From the IMG/VR virus record IMGVR_UViG_3300033182_000980, positions 186,001-250,000 of that record: a stretch of DNA of 64,000 bases; one strand, given 5' to 3'. The notes below the pieces were generated by a model. That model searched no databases, was not told where the DNA came from, and saw only the letters and a program-made list of their open reading frames with translations. The number at the start of each line of letters is the position of its first letter. The first letter of the stretch is position 1. A program made the translations under genes and the position numbers. Source of the stretch: a virus. This document shows, piece after piece, positions 14,153 through 22,566 of this stretch.

Positions 14153-14188
14153 TACTATTCTCCTTGTCTCTTGGTCTAAGGCAATATG

Positions 14189-14204
14189 ATAGAAAAACTA
14201 TTAC
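14189..14204 (-). promoter_or_regulatory. Candidate phage promoter element, TAGT type
   Basis: Minus strand reads GTAATAGTTTTTCTAT, 37 nt before the ATG at 14152, and contains the TAA stop of the upstream gene (14201-14665). A weaker repeat (CTAT...CCTT / AAGG...ATAG) lies between element and start. Confidence 0.55.
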
Positions 14205-14665
14205 TCTAGCTCTTCTGGTATATCGAACCTTACTGTCCTTCTATACTTATCCCGATAACCAATCTTAGCTTGGACTTGGTGCTTACAGGGGATCATCTTT
14301 CCTGTTTTGATCTTGTGTATGATTAGCTCGTAATCCATGATCTCACCAGGTAATGCCATGATGATATATGGGTTAGCTATATCTGTCGGGAGGTCTTTAG
14401 GATCGACTACAAGTACAACGGCTGTTGGTGTAGAAATCCAACCTTTGATCTGGATCGTTTGACTAGTAGCGAGTATTGAGGTGTATGGTTTTAAGTCGAT
14501 CACAGATCCGTTCGACCCGAATGATTTAAGGACAGCAACAGACCCTTTTTTATTCCAGTAAGAGGGGATCGTGGGAGTGTTAGGTTCTCTTTTCCACCAC
14601 AAGAACAGCTCTTCTGGTTCTCTGATGCAAGCTACTAGGCTAGATACTTTTGTGATTAAATCCAT
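14201..14665 (-). CDS. Hypothetical protein
   Basis: 154 residues, ATG at 14665 sharing one base with the stop of the upstream peptidase-like gene, so the two are translationally coupled. Contains an N-terminal helix with WWKREPN and a beta-rich body (SILATSQTIQIKGWISTPTAVVLVVDPKD, YIIMALPGEIMDYELIIHKI, RTVRFDIPEELE). A single Cys (PCKHQ) and no catalytic motif. Because of the coupling it may form a complex with the HExxH protein 14665-16512, for example as an inhibitor or adaptor, but the sequence itself does not show this. Confidence 0.6.
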   Translation of the reverse strand: MDLITKVSSLVACIREPEELFLWWKREPNTPTIPSYWNKKGSVAVLKSFGSNGSVIDLKPYTSILATSQTIQIKGWISTPTAVVLVVDPKDLPTDIANPYIIMALPGEIMDYELIIHKIKTGKMIPCKHQVQAKIGYRDKYRRTVRFDIPEELE

Positions 14666-16512
14666 TATCTGATCCTCTTAGGGTGTTTGTACTTGGTCCT
14701 CCAAGACGGCTGTATCTGCTCCATTGCTTCAATGCCAACTTTACTCATTATGTCGGGTTCAAAGACACTACCCAAAGAGATGTTAGTTTTGGCTAACACT
14801 TTGTGTTTAGGGGGGTGTGCATAACCATTTGATTTATCCACAACTAGGTAGGTGTGAGTAGAGTTCATCTCCTCATTTTGATAGAGGAAGATGATGACAT
14901 TCTTGAGAACCTTTATTGTCATCCCTAAAGCAGAAGCAATAGCTCTCGATGCTTCAATAATCGCATCTCCATTGCCTTCTGGAGTAGTCGGGATTGTTGG
15001 TTCGGGAGTCTGATCCACGACTTCTGTTTGAGGAGGCTCTTGGGTAGGCTCTGTAATAACATTCATTGTCCTCCAACGAGGTTTTAGGCTACTCATACGC
15101 TCAAACCCTACACAGACATCTAAGTTATCATTAGAGATGTTTGAGAGGTTCACATTAAGGTTTGGCTTAGACTTCGTTTTAGGAGCGAACAGATTACCTG
15201 TGGCATAGTCTATGAACATATAAGCGTGTGTCGAACCTACAGCTTGATTAGTGTAGACGAACAATCCGTACTTACGACCTTTTTTAAATAGGAGTCCAAG
15301 TCTACTTGCCAATGACTCGGAGATCCTAATCATCTCTTGTTTACTTGGGAGAGTTTCTTCAACTTGCGTGGCTCCGGCTTCTTCAGTTTCACTTGGCACG
15401 AAAATATCTGTAAAGTTTGAGCCGTCGGGTTGATACTCTACGCCGTCAACAATGATACTATTAAACGCTTCTAAGGACTTAGGGTGTAGCTTCCCTACTG
15501 CTTTGTACGATAGAGCTTCACAGAAATGCTCTTCAACATCAGTCATAGCATATTTAGTAGGAAAGATACCAGTTTGTGCCTTGATGTATTCTTTAATGTA
15601 TTTCTCTCTATAAACACCGATCTCACTACCGTCGGGCAATACAAGATAGACTCCATGAGATGTTATCCTAGAAATCTTTACAGGGACACCATCACTAGCT
15701 TTGACCCCTATAGATGTTTTTGAACGCTTCTTTTTGGCATATAGATTGATGTCTTTACCGATCCATTCAGATAGACGAATACGCTGTGCATAATGGCATT
15801 TAAGATCATATCTTCTCCACAGTCTCTTTTTATCTTCGGAGAGGATTTTCTGATAGTATCTATGCCCTATCTCATGGATAAAAGTCTTAATGAACTCTGC
15901 TTTATCCCTATCCATGTACTTCATGGTGATCTCGTCTTTTACCGAGTTGTACCATGCGTACCAGCTTGACCTTCCTAGCTTCTCGACTAGTACGACATCA
16001 CCGTAGAGTGCTTGAGGAAAGTTGGGAGCTAGTGAGTTCGTGCATCGAGACAGGGCTTGAGTGCAAGCCTCTTTCATCTCTTCGACCTTATCTTCACCGA
16101 GATTGATTGGGTTCTTTAGAGTAAAAGGACCGACATCGACTTCGTTTTCCCCTTCTTCTCTTAAAGGGTATCGAAGCAGAGCAAGCATATCATCAATATG
16201 TTTCTTCCTAGCTCTAAGCCAATCTTGAGGGCTGTATCTTCTTGAACGAGGGAGCTTAAGTTTATTCTTAATCGCCCGAACTCTCTTCGACTTATTTTCG
16301 GGGAAATTGATCTTATGGAATAAGAAATCGGCTAAGTGTACTGCAAAGACTAATCCTTTACTTTGCACGAATAATGAAGGGTTGAACCTTGCATCTTCAA
16401 GGACATCAATGGCTTCTAACACAGGGGTGTTGTAGTTAGTGTTTCTTATGAGTCCTTGCCATGTACCTATTTCACATCTGCTTAAGTGACTGTAGCTTGC
16501 GTACCTTCTCAT
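14665..16512 (-). CDS. Zinc metallopeptidase-like protein (HEIGH) with duplicated C-terminal domain
   Basis: 615 residues from the ATG at 16512 (AGGTGG eight bases upstream; GTG codons at 16521/16524 are alternatives). E-F-I-K-T-F-I-H-E-I-G-H-R-Y-Y (HExxH at 213-217) is a typical zincin zinc site, preceded by a strand-forming DEITMKYM. No signal peptide. The C-terminal part holds two related ~90-residue units: one with THAYMFIDYATGNLFAPK ending in PRWRT, the other with THTYLVVDKSNGYAHPPK ending in PSWRT, separated by a Pro/Thr/Glu-rich linker. The start MRRYASYS is basic like the other MRR starts. Probably a protease brought to its target by the duplicated domain; substrate unknown. Confidence 0.7.
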   Translation of the reverse strand: MRRYASYSHLSRCEIGTWQGLIRNTNYNTPVLEAIDVLEDARFNPSLFVQSKGLVFAVHLADFLFHKINFPENKSKRVRAIKNKLKLPRSRRYSPQDWLRARKKHIDDMLALLRYPLREEGENEVDVGPFTLKNPINLGEDKVEEMKEACTQALSRCTNSLAPNFPQALYGDVVLVEKLGRSSWYAWYNSVKDEITMKYMDRDKAEFIKTFIHEIGHRYYQKILSEDKKRLWRRYDLKCHYAQRIRLSEWIGKDINLYAKKKRSKTSIGVKASDGVPVKISRITSHGVYLVLPDGSEIGVYREKYIKEYIKAQTGIFPTKYAMTDVEEHFCEALSYKAVGKLHPKSLEAFNSIIVDGVEYQPDGSNFTDIFVPSETEEAGATQVEETLPSKQEMIRISESLASRLGLLFKKGRKYGLFVYTNQAVGSTHAYMFIDYATGNLFAPKTKSKPNLNVNLSNISNDNLDVCVGFERMSSLKPRWRTMNVITEPTQEPPQTEVVDQTPEPTIPTTPEGNGDAIIEASRAIASALGMTIKVLKNVIIFLYQNEEMNSTHTYLVVDKSNGYAHPPKHKVLAKTNISLGSVFEPDIMSKVGIEAMEQIQPSWRTKYKHPKRIR

Positions 16513-16517
16513 CTTAT

Positions 16518-17249
16518 TCACCACCTAATTTTGAACTTAACTTTGATCTGCATATCTTCATTGATGACCTGTTCGGGAGGTCGGGTGTCATAAGCATAGT
16601 TAAGCTCATTGACTAGGGAGAATACTTTGTTGAGAGTGAACTCAAGAGATCCTGTGGTCAAGATACGATAGTCATCTGGGTCTGTGAACAAAGGTTGAAA
16701 GTAAGTGATCAATTGACCCTTAACCTTGTTTTCCCATTCCTTGCCTATACGAATATAGGAAGAGGCTCTAGCATTGATATTTCCTGTCTCAAGAGCTGAG
16801 ATACGCTCATAGTCCGACATCCCACCTATACCTATAGCTAAGTGGTCTTTGAACATGGTGAACCTCAACCCACATCCAGTGAGCTGTCTCAAGGTCAGTA
16901 GTTGGAACTCGGCTGTCTGTACTTGAGTGAATACCTCTGTACCGACATGATTCCACCACATAGCTGTCCATCTAAGGTGAGCATAGGACTGATCTTGGAA
17001 AGGCTCACCTTCGCTTTCGCCATAGGACATTGACCCAATGATGAGTGAGTGGTGTATGTCTTTGATATAGTCAGCTCTTAAACCAAGCTGATACTGAAAG
17101 ACATTTACATTCCCTCTCTGTACAGATAAACCGATTTCATTAGATCCATGTAGACCTTGCTTATCTCCACCACGATCTGACTCGATGTTCACTACTTGCC
17201 CCCAAGCGAGGTATGGGAGCATTACAATAAAGATAAGCAAGGCTCTCAT
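16518..17249 (-). CDS. DUF481-like outer-membrane beta-barrel protein
   Basis: 243 residues. MRALLIFIVMLPYLAWGQV is a clear Sec signal peptide with cleavage about residue 17-18. The mature part is made of alternating amphipathic strands: EIGLSVQRGNVNVFQYQLGLRADY, HLRWTAMWWNHVGTEVFTQVQ, LTLRQLTGCGLRFTMFKDHLAIGIGGM, ending with KIRW, an aromatic-terminated last strand. This matches DUF481 (YdiY-type) outer-membrane proteins, including the L-x-x-R-x-L-x-G-x-G-L-R-F block. Rarely seen in phages; a possible role is receptor masking or envelope modification during infection. It lies in a gene row with a peptidase (downstream) and a Cys-rich protein (upstream), 1-nt overlap. Confidence 0.75.
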   Translation of the reverse strand: MRALLIFIVMLPYLAWGQVVNIESDRGGDKQGLHGSNEIGLSVQRGNVNVFQYQLGLRADYIKDIHHSLIIGSMSYGESEGEPFQDQSYAHLRWTAMWWNHVGTEVFTQVQTAEFQLLTLRQLTGCGLRFTMFKDHLAIGIGGMSDYERISALETGNINARASSYIRIGKEWENKVKGQLITYFQPLFTDPDDYRILTTGSLEFTLNKVFSLVNELNYAYDTRPPEQVINEDMQIKVKFKIRW

Positions 17250-17722
17250 TACAGGATCTCTACAGGATAGTTTTCAAGTAGGAGTCTTGTAAGAGGACAA
17301 CGCTTCTTCTTTGCGTGAGTCTCTAAATAAGGCACATGATTTCTGCTCTTTGAGTGGAGGCTATGAGCTACTTCACCCGAATAGAGAATGAGGTCTGTGA
17401 TTGCCTTGTGTGAAGCTCTTGCACAGCTCGGCTTAAACCCTAGAGGTCCAGCTACCATACGCTTTGGCTTCTGATTGAGTAAGCAAGCACCACCAAGAGC
17501 TTTACTCGCATTACAGTTCGATCCTTGGCATCGGGTACTGAAATAAGTACCCGCTTCTGGATGCTTGCTCTCAACAAAGCGAGCGAGGGCATTAACCTTT
17601 TTCTCTAGCTTACGAAGAGCGACTTCAACATCATTCTGGACAGCTTTGGTGAAACCATAGTTCCCACTTGCCGCAGTCTTATTCATGTAGGCGTTAGCAA
17701 CTCTTTTAATGCTGTTATTCAT
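17249..17722 (-). CDS. Cys-containing hypothetical protein with N-terminal presequence-like helix
   Basis: 157 residues from the ATG at 17722 (GGAG seven bases before it, directly after the stop of 17724-19304). The N-terminus (M-N-N-S-I-K-R-V-A-N-A-Y-M-N-K-T-A-A-S) is a short basic amphipathic helix ending in small residues, like a propeptide. The middle has EVALRKLEKKVNALARFVE, a leader-like amphipathic helix, and a set of Cys (C-x4-C, then two more Cys and KKRC) that could bind metal or form disulfides. No family recognised. Followed with 1-nt overlap by the outer-membrane protein gene. Confidence 0.6.
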   Translation of the reverse strand: MNNSIKRVANAYMNKTAASGNYGFTKAVQNDVEVALRKLEKKVNALARFVESKHPEAGTYFSTRCQGSNCNASKALGGACLLNQKPKRMVAGPLGFKPSCARASHKAITDLILYSGEVAHSLHSKSRNHVPYLETHAKKKRCPLTRLLLENYPVEIL

Positions 17723-17723
17723 C

Positions 17724-19304
17724 TCACCACTCCAAATCGTCAATGATGTCATCGTGATGAGCTAGACGGCTTAGTGCGTCTAAGCCACCACTAGAAGGCT
17801 TCTTTGCAGGTCCAAGACTATCAAGTGCGGATAATCCACCACCAGATCCCCCTGTGTTCTTTTGAACACGAGCTGGATCAATTCCTTTGGAAGTCATTGC
17901 ACCTTCGTACTTAGCCCACTCTTTCCCAAAGTTTTTTTTCTGGGCTTCATAGGAATCTTTTACTTCTTTTGCACTATTGTGCTTGTGGCTTTTGACCCTA
18001 GACTCTTTGTCGAAGTCAGCCGTGATGCCCATATCATCAATGATGTCATCTGCAAACTTAAAGGTATAACCTTCCTCTTCGCCATGTGGGTGATCATCAC
18101 GATAACCACGATAACGAGCTACATCGTTCATAGCGGAGTGTGCGTGAGAAATCTTATCTTCAACCCAGTCGTCAAGGTCGTCCATGCCGATGTCATCAAC
18201 GATGAAATCCGCCATGTCGCTGATCTCTCGTAGGTTCTGTCGGCTCATGTATGATCCGGACTCTTCATGGTCTTTAGCCATACGGCTAGAACCTTTAGGG
18301 ACAGAGCCAATAAGGTCTTCAATGTTTTTTAAGGCATATTCTAAAGTCGGGAGAACTTCATTTTCCATGACTCTATAAACATAACGCTCATTGCCTTCGT
18401 CAGCCAATCCACGATCAATCATAGAGGTGATCTCATGGTTTGCTTCTTTAATTGCCTCTTGGAAACTTTCAAAAGCTCCAGACACCTCTTCATGGTATGG
18501 AGCAAACAAAGGATGTCCATCTACATCTACGAAAAGTTCACCCCAACTGTTTTGGCTTTTAATCAGAGCTGATTCTACAGCATTCATATCTTCAACAGCA
18601 TCGGAGAGATCATCAAGAGTTATTTTACTTAATAATCTGTCAATATGAGATACAGAATTCACTAGTCGTTTCTTTAAAGATGAACTGATCTCACGATCTG
18701 ATAGATCACCTGCTATACGACCAAGACCAAGGTCATCAATGATCTCGTAATGTGCAGTTTTACCCGCATCTTCTACGATCTCTTCTTTGTCCTCTTTGAT
18801 GTCCTCAAGTTTCTCTTCAAGCTCTTTTTGCTCGGAGTCTAACTCTTGGAAGTCCTCGGAACTCATCGCCTTAGCTCTGTTCTTAACGACATCCTTGTTG
18901 ATCTCGGTCTGCTCATCAAAGGTTTCAGCGGCATCGGGGTTGTCTTTCTTCCACTGCTCAAACTCTTTCTTACCTTTAGGTCCAGAATGAAAACGAGACT
19001 CTTTCCAGAAATCAGACATACGATCAAGACCGATGTCATCTACAATCTCGAAGCCCTCAAGCTCCTCGGCTTCAAAGTCATCCGAGAGAAAGTCAGCTTC
19101 AAAGTCATCTGCGATCACTTCATCTTTGACATTACCTGGACCACCTCTTAATGGCTCGATCCCCATATTTACTTGGACGACATTCTCACCCAAGAAATCA
19201 GCGGCGTTTCTCTCACCATAGTCGGGCTGTAGTCGAAGGGGTTGCTGTGGGTATCGAATCTCCATGTGCTTCTGTGCGATTTTTTTAGCTAGTCTTTTAA
19301 GCAT
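17724..19304 (-). CDS. Acidic multi-motif protein (five I-(I/V)-D-D-(I/L/M) repeats)
   Basis: 526 residues, very acidic, with a basic N-terminal helix (MLKRLAKKIAQKHM). A short motif (E/F/D)-I-(V/I)-D-D-(I/L/M)-G recurs near residues 87, 188, 368 and 421, and again at the extreme C-terminus as D-I-I-D-D-L-E-W. Between the copies lie coiled-coil (FQELDSEQKELEEKLEDIKEDKEEIVE), helical and KESR-x-x-S-type segments; the C-terminus also repeats GGL-(S/D)-A-L. This is the layout of a scaffold or of a substrate with repeated docking or processing sites. No enzyme motif. AAAGGAG before the ATG, promoter element upstream. Confidence 0.65.
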   Translation of the reverse strand: MLKRLAKKIAQKHMEIRYPQQPLRLQPDYGERNAADFLGENVVQVNMGIEPLRGGPGNVKDEVIADDFEADFLSDDFEAEELEGFEIVDDIGLDRMSDFWKESRFHSGPKGKKEFEQWKKDNPDAAETFDEQTEINKDVVKNRAKAMSSEDFQELDSEQKELEEKLEDIKEDKEEIVEDAGKTAHYEIIDDLGLGRIAGDLSDREISSSLKKRLVNSVSHIDRLLSKITLDDLSDAVEDMNAVESALIKSQNSWGELFVDVDGHPLFAPYHEEVSGAFESFQEAIKEANHEITSMIDRGLADEGNERYVYRVMENEVLPTLEYALKNIEDLIGSVPKGSSRMAKDHEESGSYMSRQNLREISDMADFIVDDIGMDDLDDWVEDKISHAHSAMNDVARYRGYRDDHPHGEEEGYTFKFADDIIDDMGITADFDKESRVKSHKHNSAKEVKDSYEAQKKNFGKEWAKYEGAMTSKGIDPARVQKNTGGSGGGLSALDSLGPAKKPSSGGLDALSRLAHHDDIIDDLEW

Positions 19305-19342
19305 TTCAGATCTCCTTTAGATTGTTCATTTAATCTCTAGCA

Positions 19343-19358
19343 ATAGATAAACTATTAA
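19343..19358 (-). promoter_or_regulatory. Candidate phage promoter element, TAGT type
   Basis: Minus strand reads TTAATAGTTTATCTAT, containing the stop of the upstream gene (19355-21262), 39 nt before the ATG at 19304. Followed by a short AGATT/AATCT repeat. Confidence 0.55.
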
Positions 19359-21262
19359 ATGTTAGGTAGTCCTACGAGGTACTTAACTACATCGCCTTTA
19401 CCTTCTAGGTTTCGGGTGTAGCACTTCTTGTCATCATCCCATTCGAGAGGTTTGTTGAGGACTGCTCTTACTTGAGTCTCATCTTGGATGTGATTGACTC
19501 CGAGTCGCTTCTTTAAGAGTCGGGCGAACCTTGCATCAACCTCTGCATACCAACCTCTCTTTAAGAGGAGTTCTGCACCTTTCATCAACATAGCGTTCCT
19601 ACCCTCGCTTGTGCCATCAGACCCAATGAGTCCGATCTTCTTCCCGAAGCGTGTAGTGCTATAACTAACGAAAGCGTCTATCTCATCATCTCCAGCAACA
19701 TCAACGACCCAGAAGATGTCGTAGTTTCTCATAAGCTCGGACTTGGAGCTTATGTGCTTTCCTACTTTGGAGTAGGATAGATCATAAATGACCCACAGTT
19801 GTTCCTGTTGATCTTGGGAGAATTGCTTAGGGGGTGCTTCAACCCACTTTTTACGGTCAAGGTGAACAAGAGCGATACGCTGTGCCATCCTTTGATGTGC
19901 AAATGATCTGAACACGAGCTTGTATGCTTCGCCTACAGCTTTAGAGTATTTGTCTTTAGCTTTACGCTTAAGTGAGAGGAAAAAACCAATGGGTCTGACA
20001 TAGTTTAAGAAGTCTGCCCTTCTTCTTTCTTGTCTGCCGATGTCTTGACCCACAAGAGCCTTAAACAATAAGTTCTTATCTTGGACAGTAAGTTTTCTGT
20101 GCTCTCCGTGGTAATCGAACTTTGACATAATCTCACGAACAGCATCCCTAAGATCAGTATAAAACTCAACATCATCTAAATGATGCTTTTCAAGATCAAG
20201 TCTCCTACCACTATCCTCTTGATTTTGCTTGAACTGAGGCGTTCTGATCTTCTTTGAGGGCAGTCCTGCTAGATTGCTTTGGTTTCTTAGTCTTGCATAA
20301 TCACTGAAGAAATCTTTTAGCTTTAATGAGATGTAAGACAGGATTGTTTGACCAGCGTGGGTCATCTCGTGAACCACAACCCTGTGGATATGCTTAACTA
20401 TATACCGTGCCTCTGGAATTATACCAGATCCATCTACAGCTTTTTCTGCATCACTAATAGGCATGAAGAAAGTGTTAGCTCCTGCTTGCCAATGTGGGTT
20501 TTCGTTTGAAACTTGTATCCTCACATTGATATGAGCAAGGCTCTCTATTTCGTCCTCAAGATTGTTGGCTCTCTCTATAACCCTTTCAAGCTGTTCGGTT
20601 AAGAAATCACTTGCGTCATCGGGTACGGTCTCAAGCAGACTCGTCATGCTTGACTTCATTTGATCCAACTCTTCTAACTTTGTTTGCTTGACCCTCTCTC
20701 TATGCTCTTCAAGAGACTGCTGATCGACATACCATTCATCAAGATAGATAGGGAACTGCACATATCTTACTTCGCCTTTTTTCATGGGCTTCAGCTTAAC
20801 TGTGATGAGCTTCTTAAATCCTTTAATCTTCTCCTTAACATTAGGGATCATTCTCTCGCCATAAGCAAGACGACCCTCCATAGATTCGAGGTTCTTCTCA
20901 ATCTGTTCCTCGATTAGTGCTTTAACAGCTTCCCTTCGCTCCGAGGACTTTACTCCAGAGAAGGCTTTCATCTTAAAATCTGAAAAGTAGCCATACCCAA
21001 AAAAGCCTCTCGACACCTCTCCGAACTCTTTGTATTTACTGTAGATGTCTCTTGTGCCTTTAGAGTCAGCGGCATCTCTTAGCTCATCAATCGCAGTTAA
21101 AAGAGGCTCATATCTTGGCTCTTCCGTAACTCTGAACTTTTTAAGCTCCCTAACCTTTCGGTTGAGGGCTTTGACATAGTTAGTCGCTACTTGTGAGATG
21201 ATATGCTCATACACATCTTGAGTGAGCATAGGGGGTGGCTTCATTAGTCCTGCATATTTCAT
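19355..21262 (-). CDS. Zinc metallopeptidase-like protein (HEMTH) with shared C-terminal domain
   Basis: 635 residues. HRVVVHEMTHAGQTILSY carries an HExxH zinc site at 298-302. Upstream are long helical segments (residues 20-240) with charged coiled-coil character. The last ~145 residues (LWVIYDLSYSKVGKHISSKSEL..., FGKKIGLIGSDGTSEG, LLLKRGWYAEVDARF, GKGDVVKYLVGLP) are homologous to the C-terminus of the next gene upstream (21274-22512), which carries a cysteine-peptidase-like N-terminus instead. So one accessory domain is joined to two unrelated protease folds. AGGAG before the ATG. Role unknown; could mature virion proteins or attack host proteins. Confidence 0.7.
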   Translation of the reverse strand: MKYAGLMKPPPMLTQDVYEHIISQVATNYVKALNRKVRELKKFRVTEEPRYEPLLTAIDELRDAADSKGTRDIYSKYKEFGEVSRGFFGYGYFSDFKMKAFSGVKSSERREAVKALIEEQIEKNLESMEGRLAYGERMIPNVKEKIKGFKKLITVKLKPMKKGEVRYVQFPIYLDEWYVDQQSLEEHRERVKQTKLEELDQMKSSMTSLLETVPDDASDFLTEQLERVIERANNLEDEIESLAHINVRIQVSNENPHWQAGANTFFMPISDAEKAVDGSGIIPEARYIVKHIHRVVVHEMTHAGQTILSYISLKLKDFFSDYARLRNQSNLAGLPSKKIRTPQFKQNQEDSGRRLDLEKHHLDDVEFYTDLRDAVREIMSKFDYHGEHRKLTVQDKNLLFKALVGQDIGRQERRRADFLNYVRPIGFFLSLKRKAKDKYSKAVGEAYKLVFRSFAHQRMAQRIALVHLDRKKWVEAPPKQFSQDQQEQLWVIYDLSYSKVGKHISSKSELMRNYDIFWVVDVAGDDEIDAFVSYSTTRFGKKIGLIGSDGTSEGRNAMLMKGAELLLKRGWYAEVDARFARLLKKRLGVNHIQDETQVRAVLNKPLEWDDDKKCYTRNLEGKGDVVKYLVGLPNI

Positions 21263-21273
21263 CTTATTTCTCC

Positions 21274-22512
21274 TTATAGAACGGGGCTACCGAATAATGC
21301 TTTGGTGTGTCTGCCGATAGATCCCAATGACCTACTGTAGTAGCCATCACCTTCAAGGATGATGTCTCCTTTACCACCCATAATAGCCATGATCGTATCT
21401 GGATTCTTTATGTTGTCTAACCCTCCCCTTCTTAGGATTTCTTCAACCTTGTCAGACGCTTCTGTGTAGTATCCTCTCTGTTTGAGGAGCTTGAGCATCT
21501 TAACTATGACTGCCTTTTTGGACTTCCTTGTTCCATCATGCCCCATAGCCGCGATCTTCTTACCGAATGGTGTGTCTTTCATGGCAATGAAGATGTCAAT
21601 ATCTGGATCATCATCGTTGTCAATGACCTCGAAGATCGGGTACTTTTTGATTAGCTCCTCTTTAGACCCTATGTGCTTGCCGATAGCTCCATAAGCAATG
21701 TCATATAGAGTCCAAAGATCTCCCTCTTGCTCGGAGTCGAATCGGTTATTCTTTGTCTCTAACCATTTATCCTTCTCCAAAACGACTCTAGCAAGTCTCT
21801 CTGCCATGCGTTCTCTGCGTAAGTCTTTCTTATGCTTCTCTTTACGAGATCGACCCTTAGCGACATCTTTATCCCTATTCTTGTGCTTGCCTTTACCAGA
21901 ACTGCCGACACCTGTACCATCGAACATTCCTTGTGCGTTAGGATCACGATACTTAGGGATCGAGGGTTCTTGGTTTTTCTTCTTTTTGCTTGCCATGATC
22001 TGGCGACCATTCTCACAGACCTCACGCTCAATCATAAGAGCGGGTCTGCGTACAAGATAGTTCGGCCATTTCTCGAACCACTTAGAGTAGAAATCATCTT
22101 CGGAGACTTCACGAGTGGTCTTGTCGGGGTTAGGCATATTGGGGTCAGCTACATGAACAACATAGCTTCCCTTTTCACCAGTCACATCAAAGATTAAGCT
22201 CGCATGACTCCAATCCCTACCTTCTGGATTCCAAGCGATGAGGACAGGCTTACCTTGATCAGTCCATGATTTTACTTGGGTGAGTGTAGCTGGTGTAGTG
22301 AGTGTAGCTCTGCAACCAAAGTATTGAGCACAGGCTAATACCTCTTCCCATCTCGCACCTTGCATGGGTTTCGCACCAATAACTTGATTGACTTGATCTT
22401 CGTTGCATTTAACCCCTACAGCATTGAGTGCCATACAGGTGGAGGTTGCAACGCAACTAAACTGTGACCGCTGTCGTATTGGGTTCACATCAGCTTTTGC
22501 TAATCTTCTCAT
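21274..22512 (-). CDS. C39-like cysteine peptidase fused to shared C-terminal domain
   Basis: 412 residues. The N-terminus has the papain-like C39 layout: Q17-F-S-C20-V-A-T-S-T-C (oxyanion Gln and catalytic Cys), W-S-H103-A-S-L-I-F-D-V (catalytic His) and V-A-D123-P-N (third residue). A Lys/Arg-rich linker (residues about 175-240) leads to a ~145-residue C-terminal domain with LWTLYDIAYGAIGKHIGSKEEL, FGKKIAAMGHDGTRKS and LLKQRGYYTE, homologous to the end of 19355-21262. No transporter domain, so it is not a bacteriocin exporter. Starts MRRLAKAD. A 15-bp hairpin and a promoter element lie directly upstream. Confidence 0.72.
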   Translation of the reverse strand: MRRLAKADVNPIRQRSQFSCVATSTCMALNAVGVKCNEDQVNQVIGAKPMQGARWEEVLACAQYFGCRATLTTPATLTQVKSWTDQGKPVLIAWNPEGRDWSHASLIFDVTGEKGSYVVHVADPNMPNPDKTTREVSEDDFYSKWFEKWPNYLVRRPALMIEREVCENGRQIMASKKKKNQEPSIPKYRDPNAQGMFDGTGVGSSGKGKHKNRDKDVAKGRSRKEKHKKDLRRERMAERLARVVLEKDKWLETKNNRFDSEQEGDLWTLYDIAYGAIGKHIGSKEELIKKYPIFEVIDNDDDPDIDIFIAMKDTPFGKKIAAMGHDGTRKSKKAVIVKMLKLLKQRGYYTEASDKVEEILRRGGLDNIKNPDTIMAIMGGKGDIILEGDGYYSRSLGSIGRHTKALFGSPVL

Positions 22513-22513
22513 A

Positions 22514-22566
22514 ATAGGTAGCCCTTTCTATTGTTAGGAAAGAGCCACCTATAAAGAGATTACAAA
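22514..22566 (-). promoter_or_regulatory. Promoter element plus 15-bp hairpin
   Basis: Element 22551-22566 (minus strand TTTGTAATCTCTTTAT) overlaps the stop of the upstream gene. Arms ATAGGTAGCCCTTTC (22514-22528) and GAAAGAGCCACCTAT (22538-22552) pair over 15 bp in RNA; the two non-Watson-Crick positions are G-U in the minus-strand transcript. The start-proximal arm contains the AAAGGG ribosome site. Confidence 0.6.

Noticed and set aside
21274-22512. C39 peptidase as part of a bacteriocin exporter
   Set aside because: No ABC-transporter or membrane domain is present, and the fusion partner is a phage-type domain shared with a neighbouring metallopeptidase.
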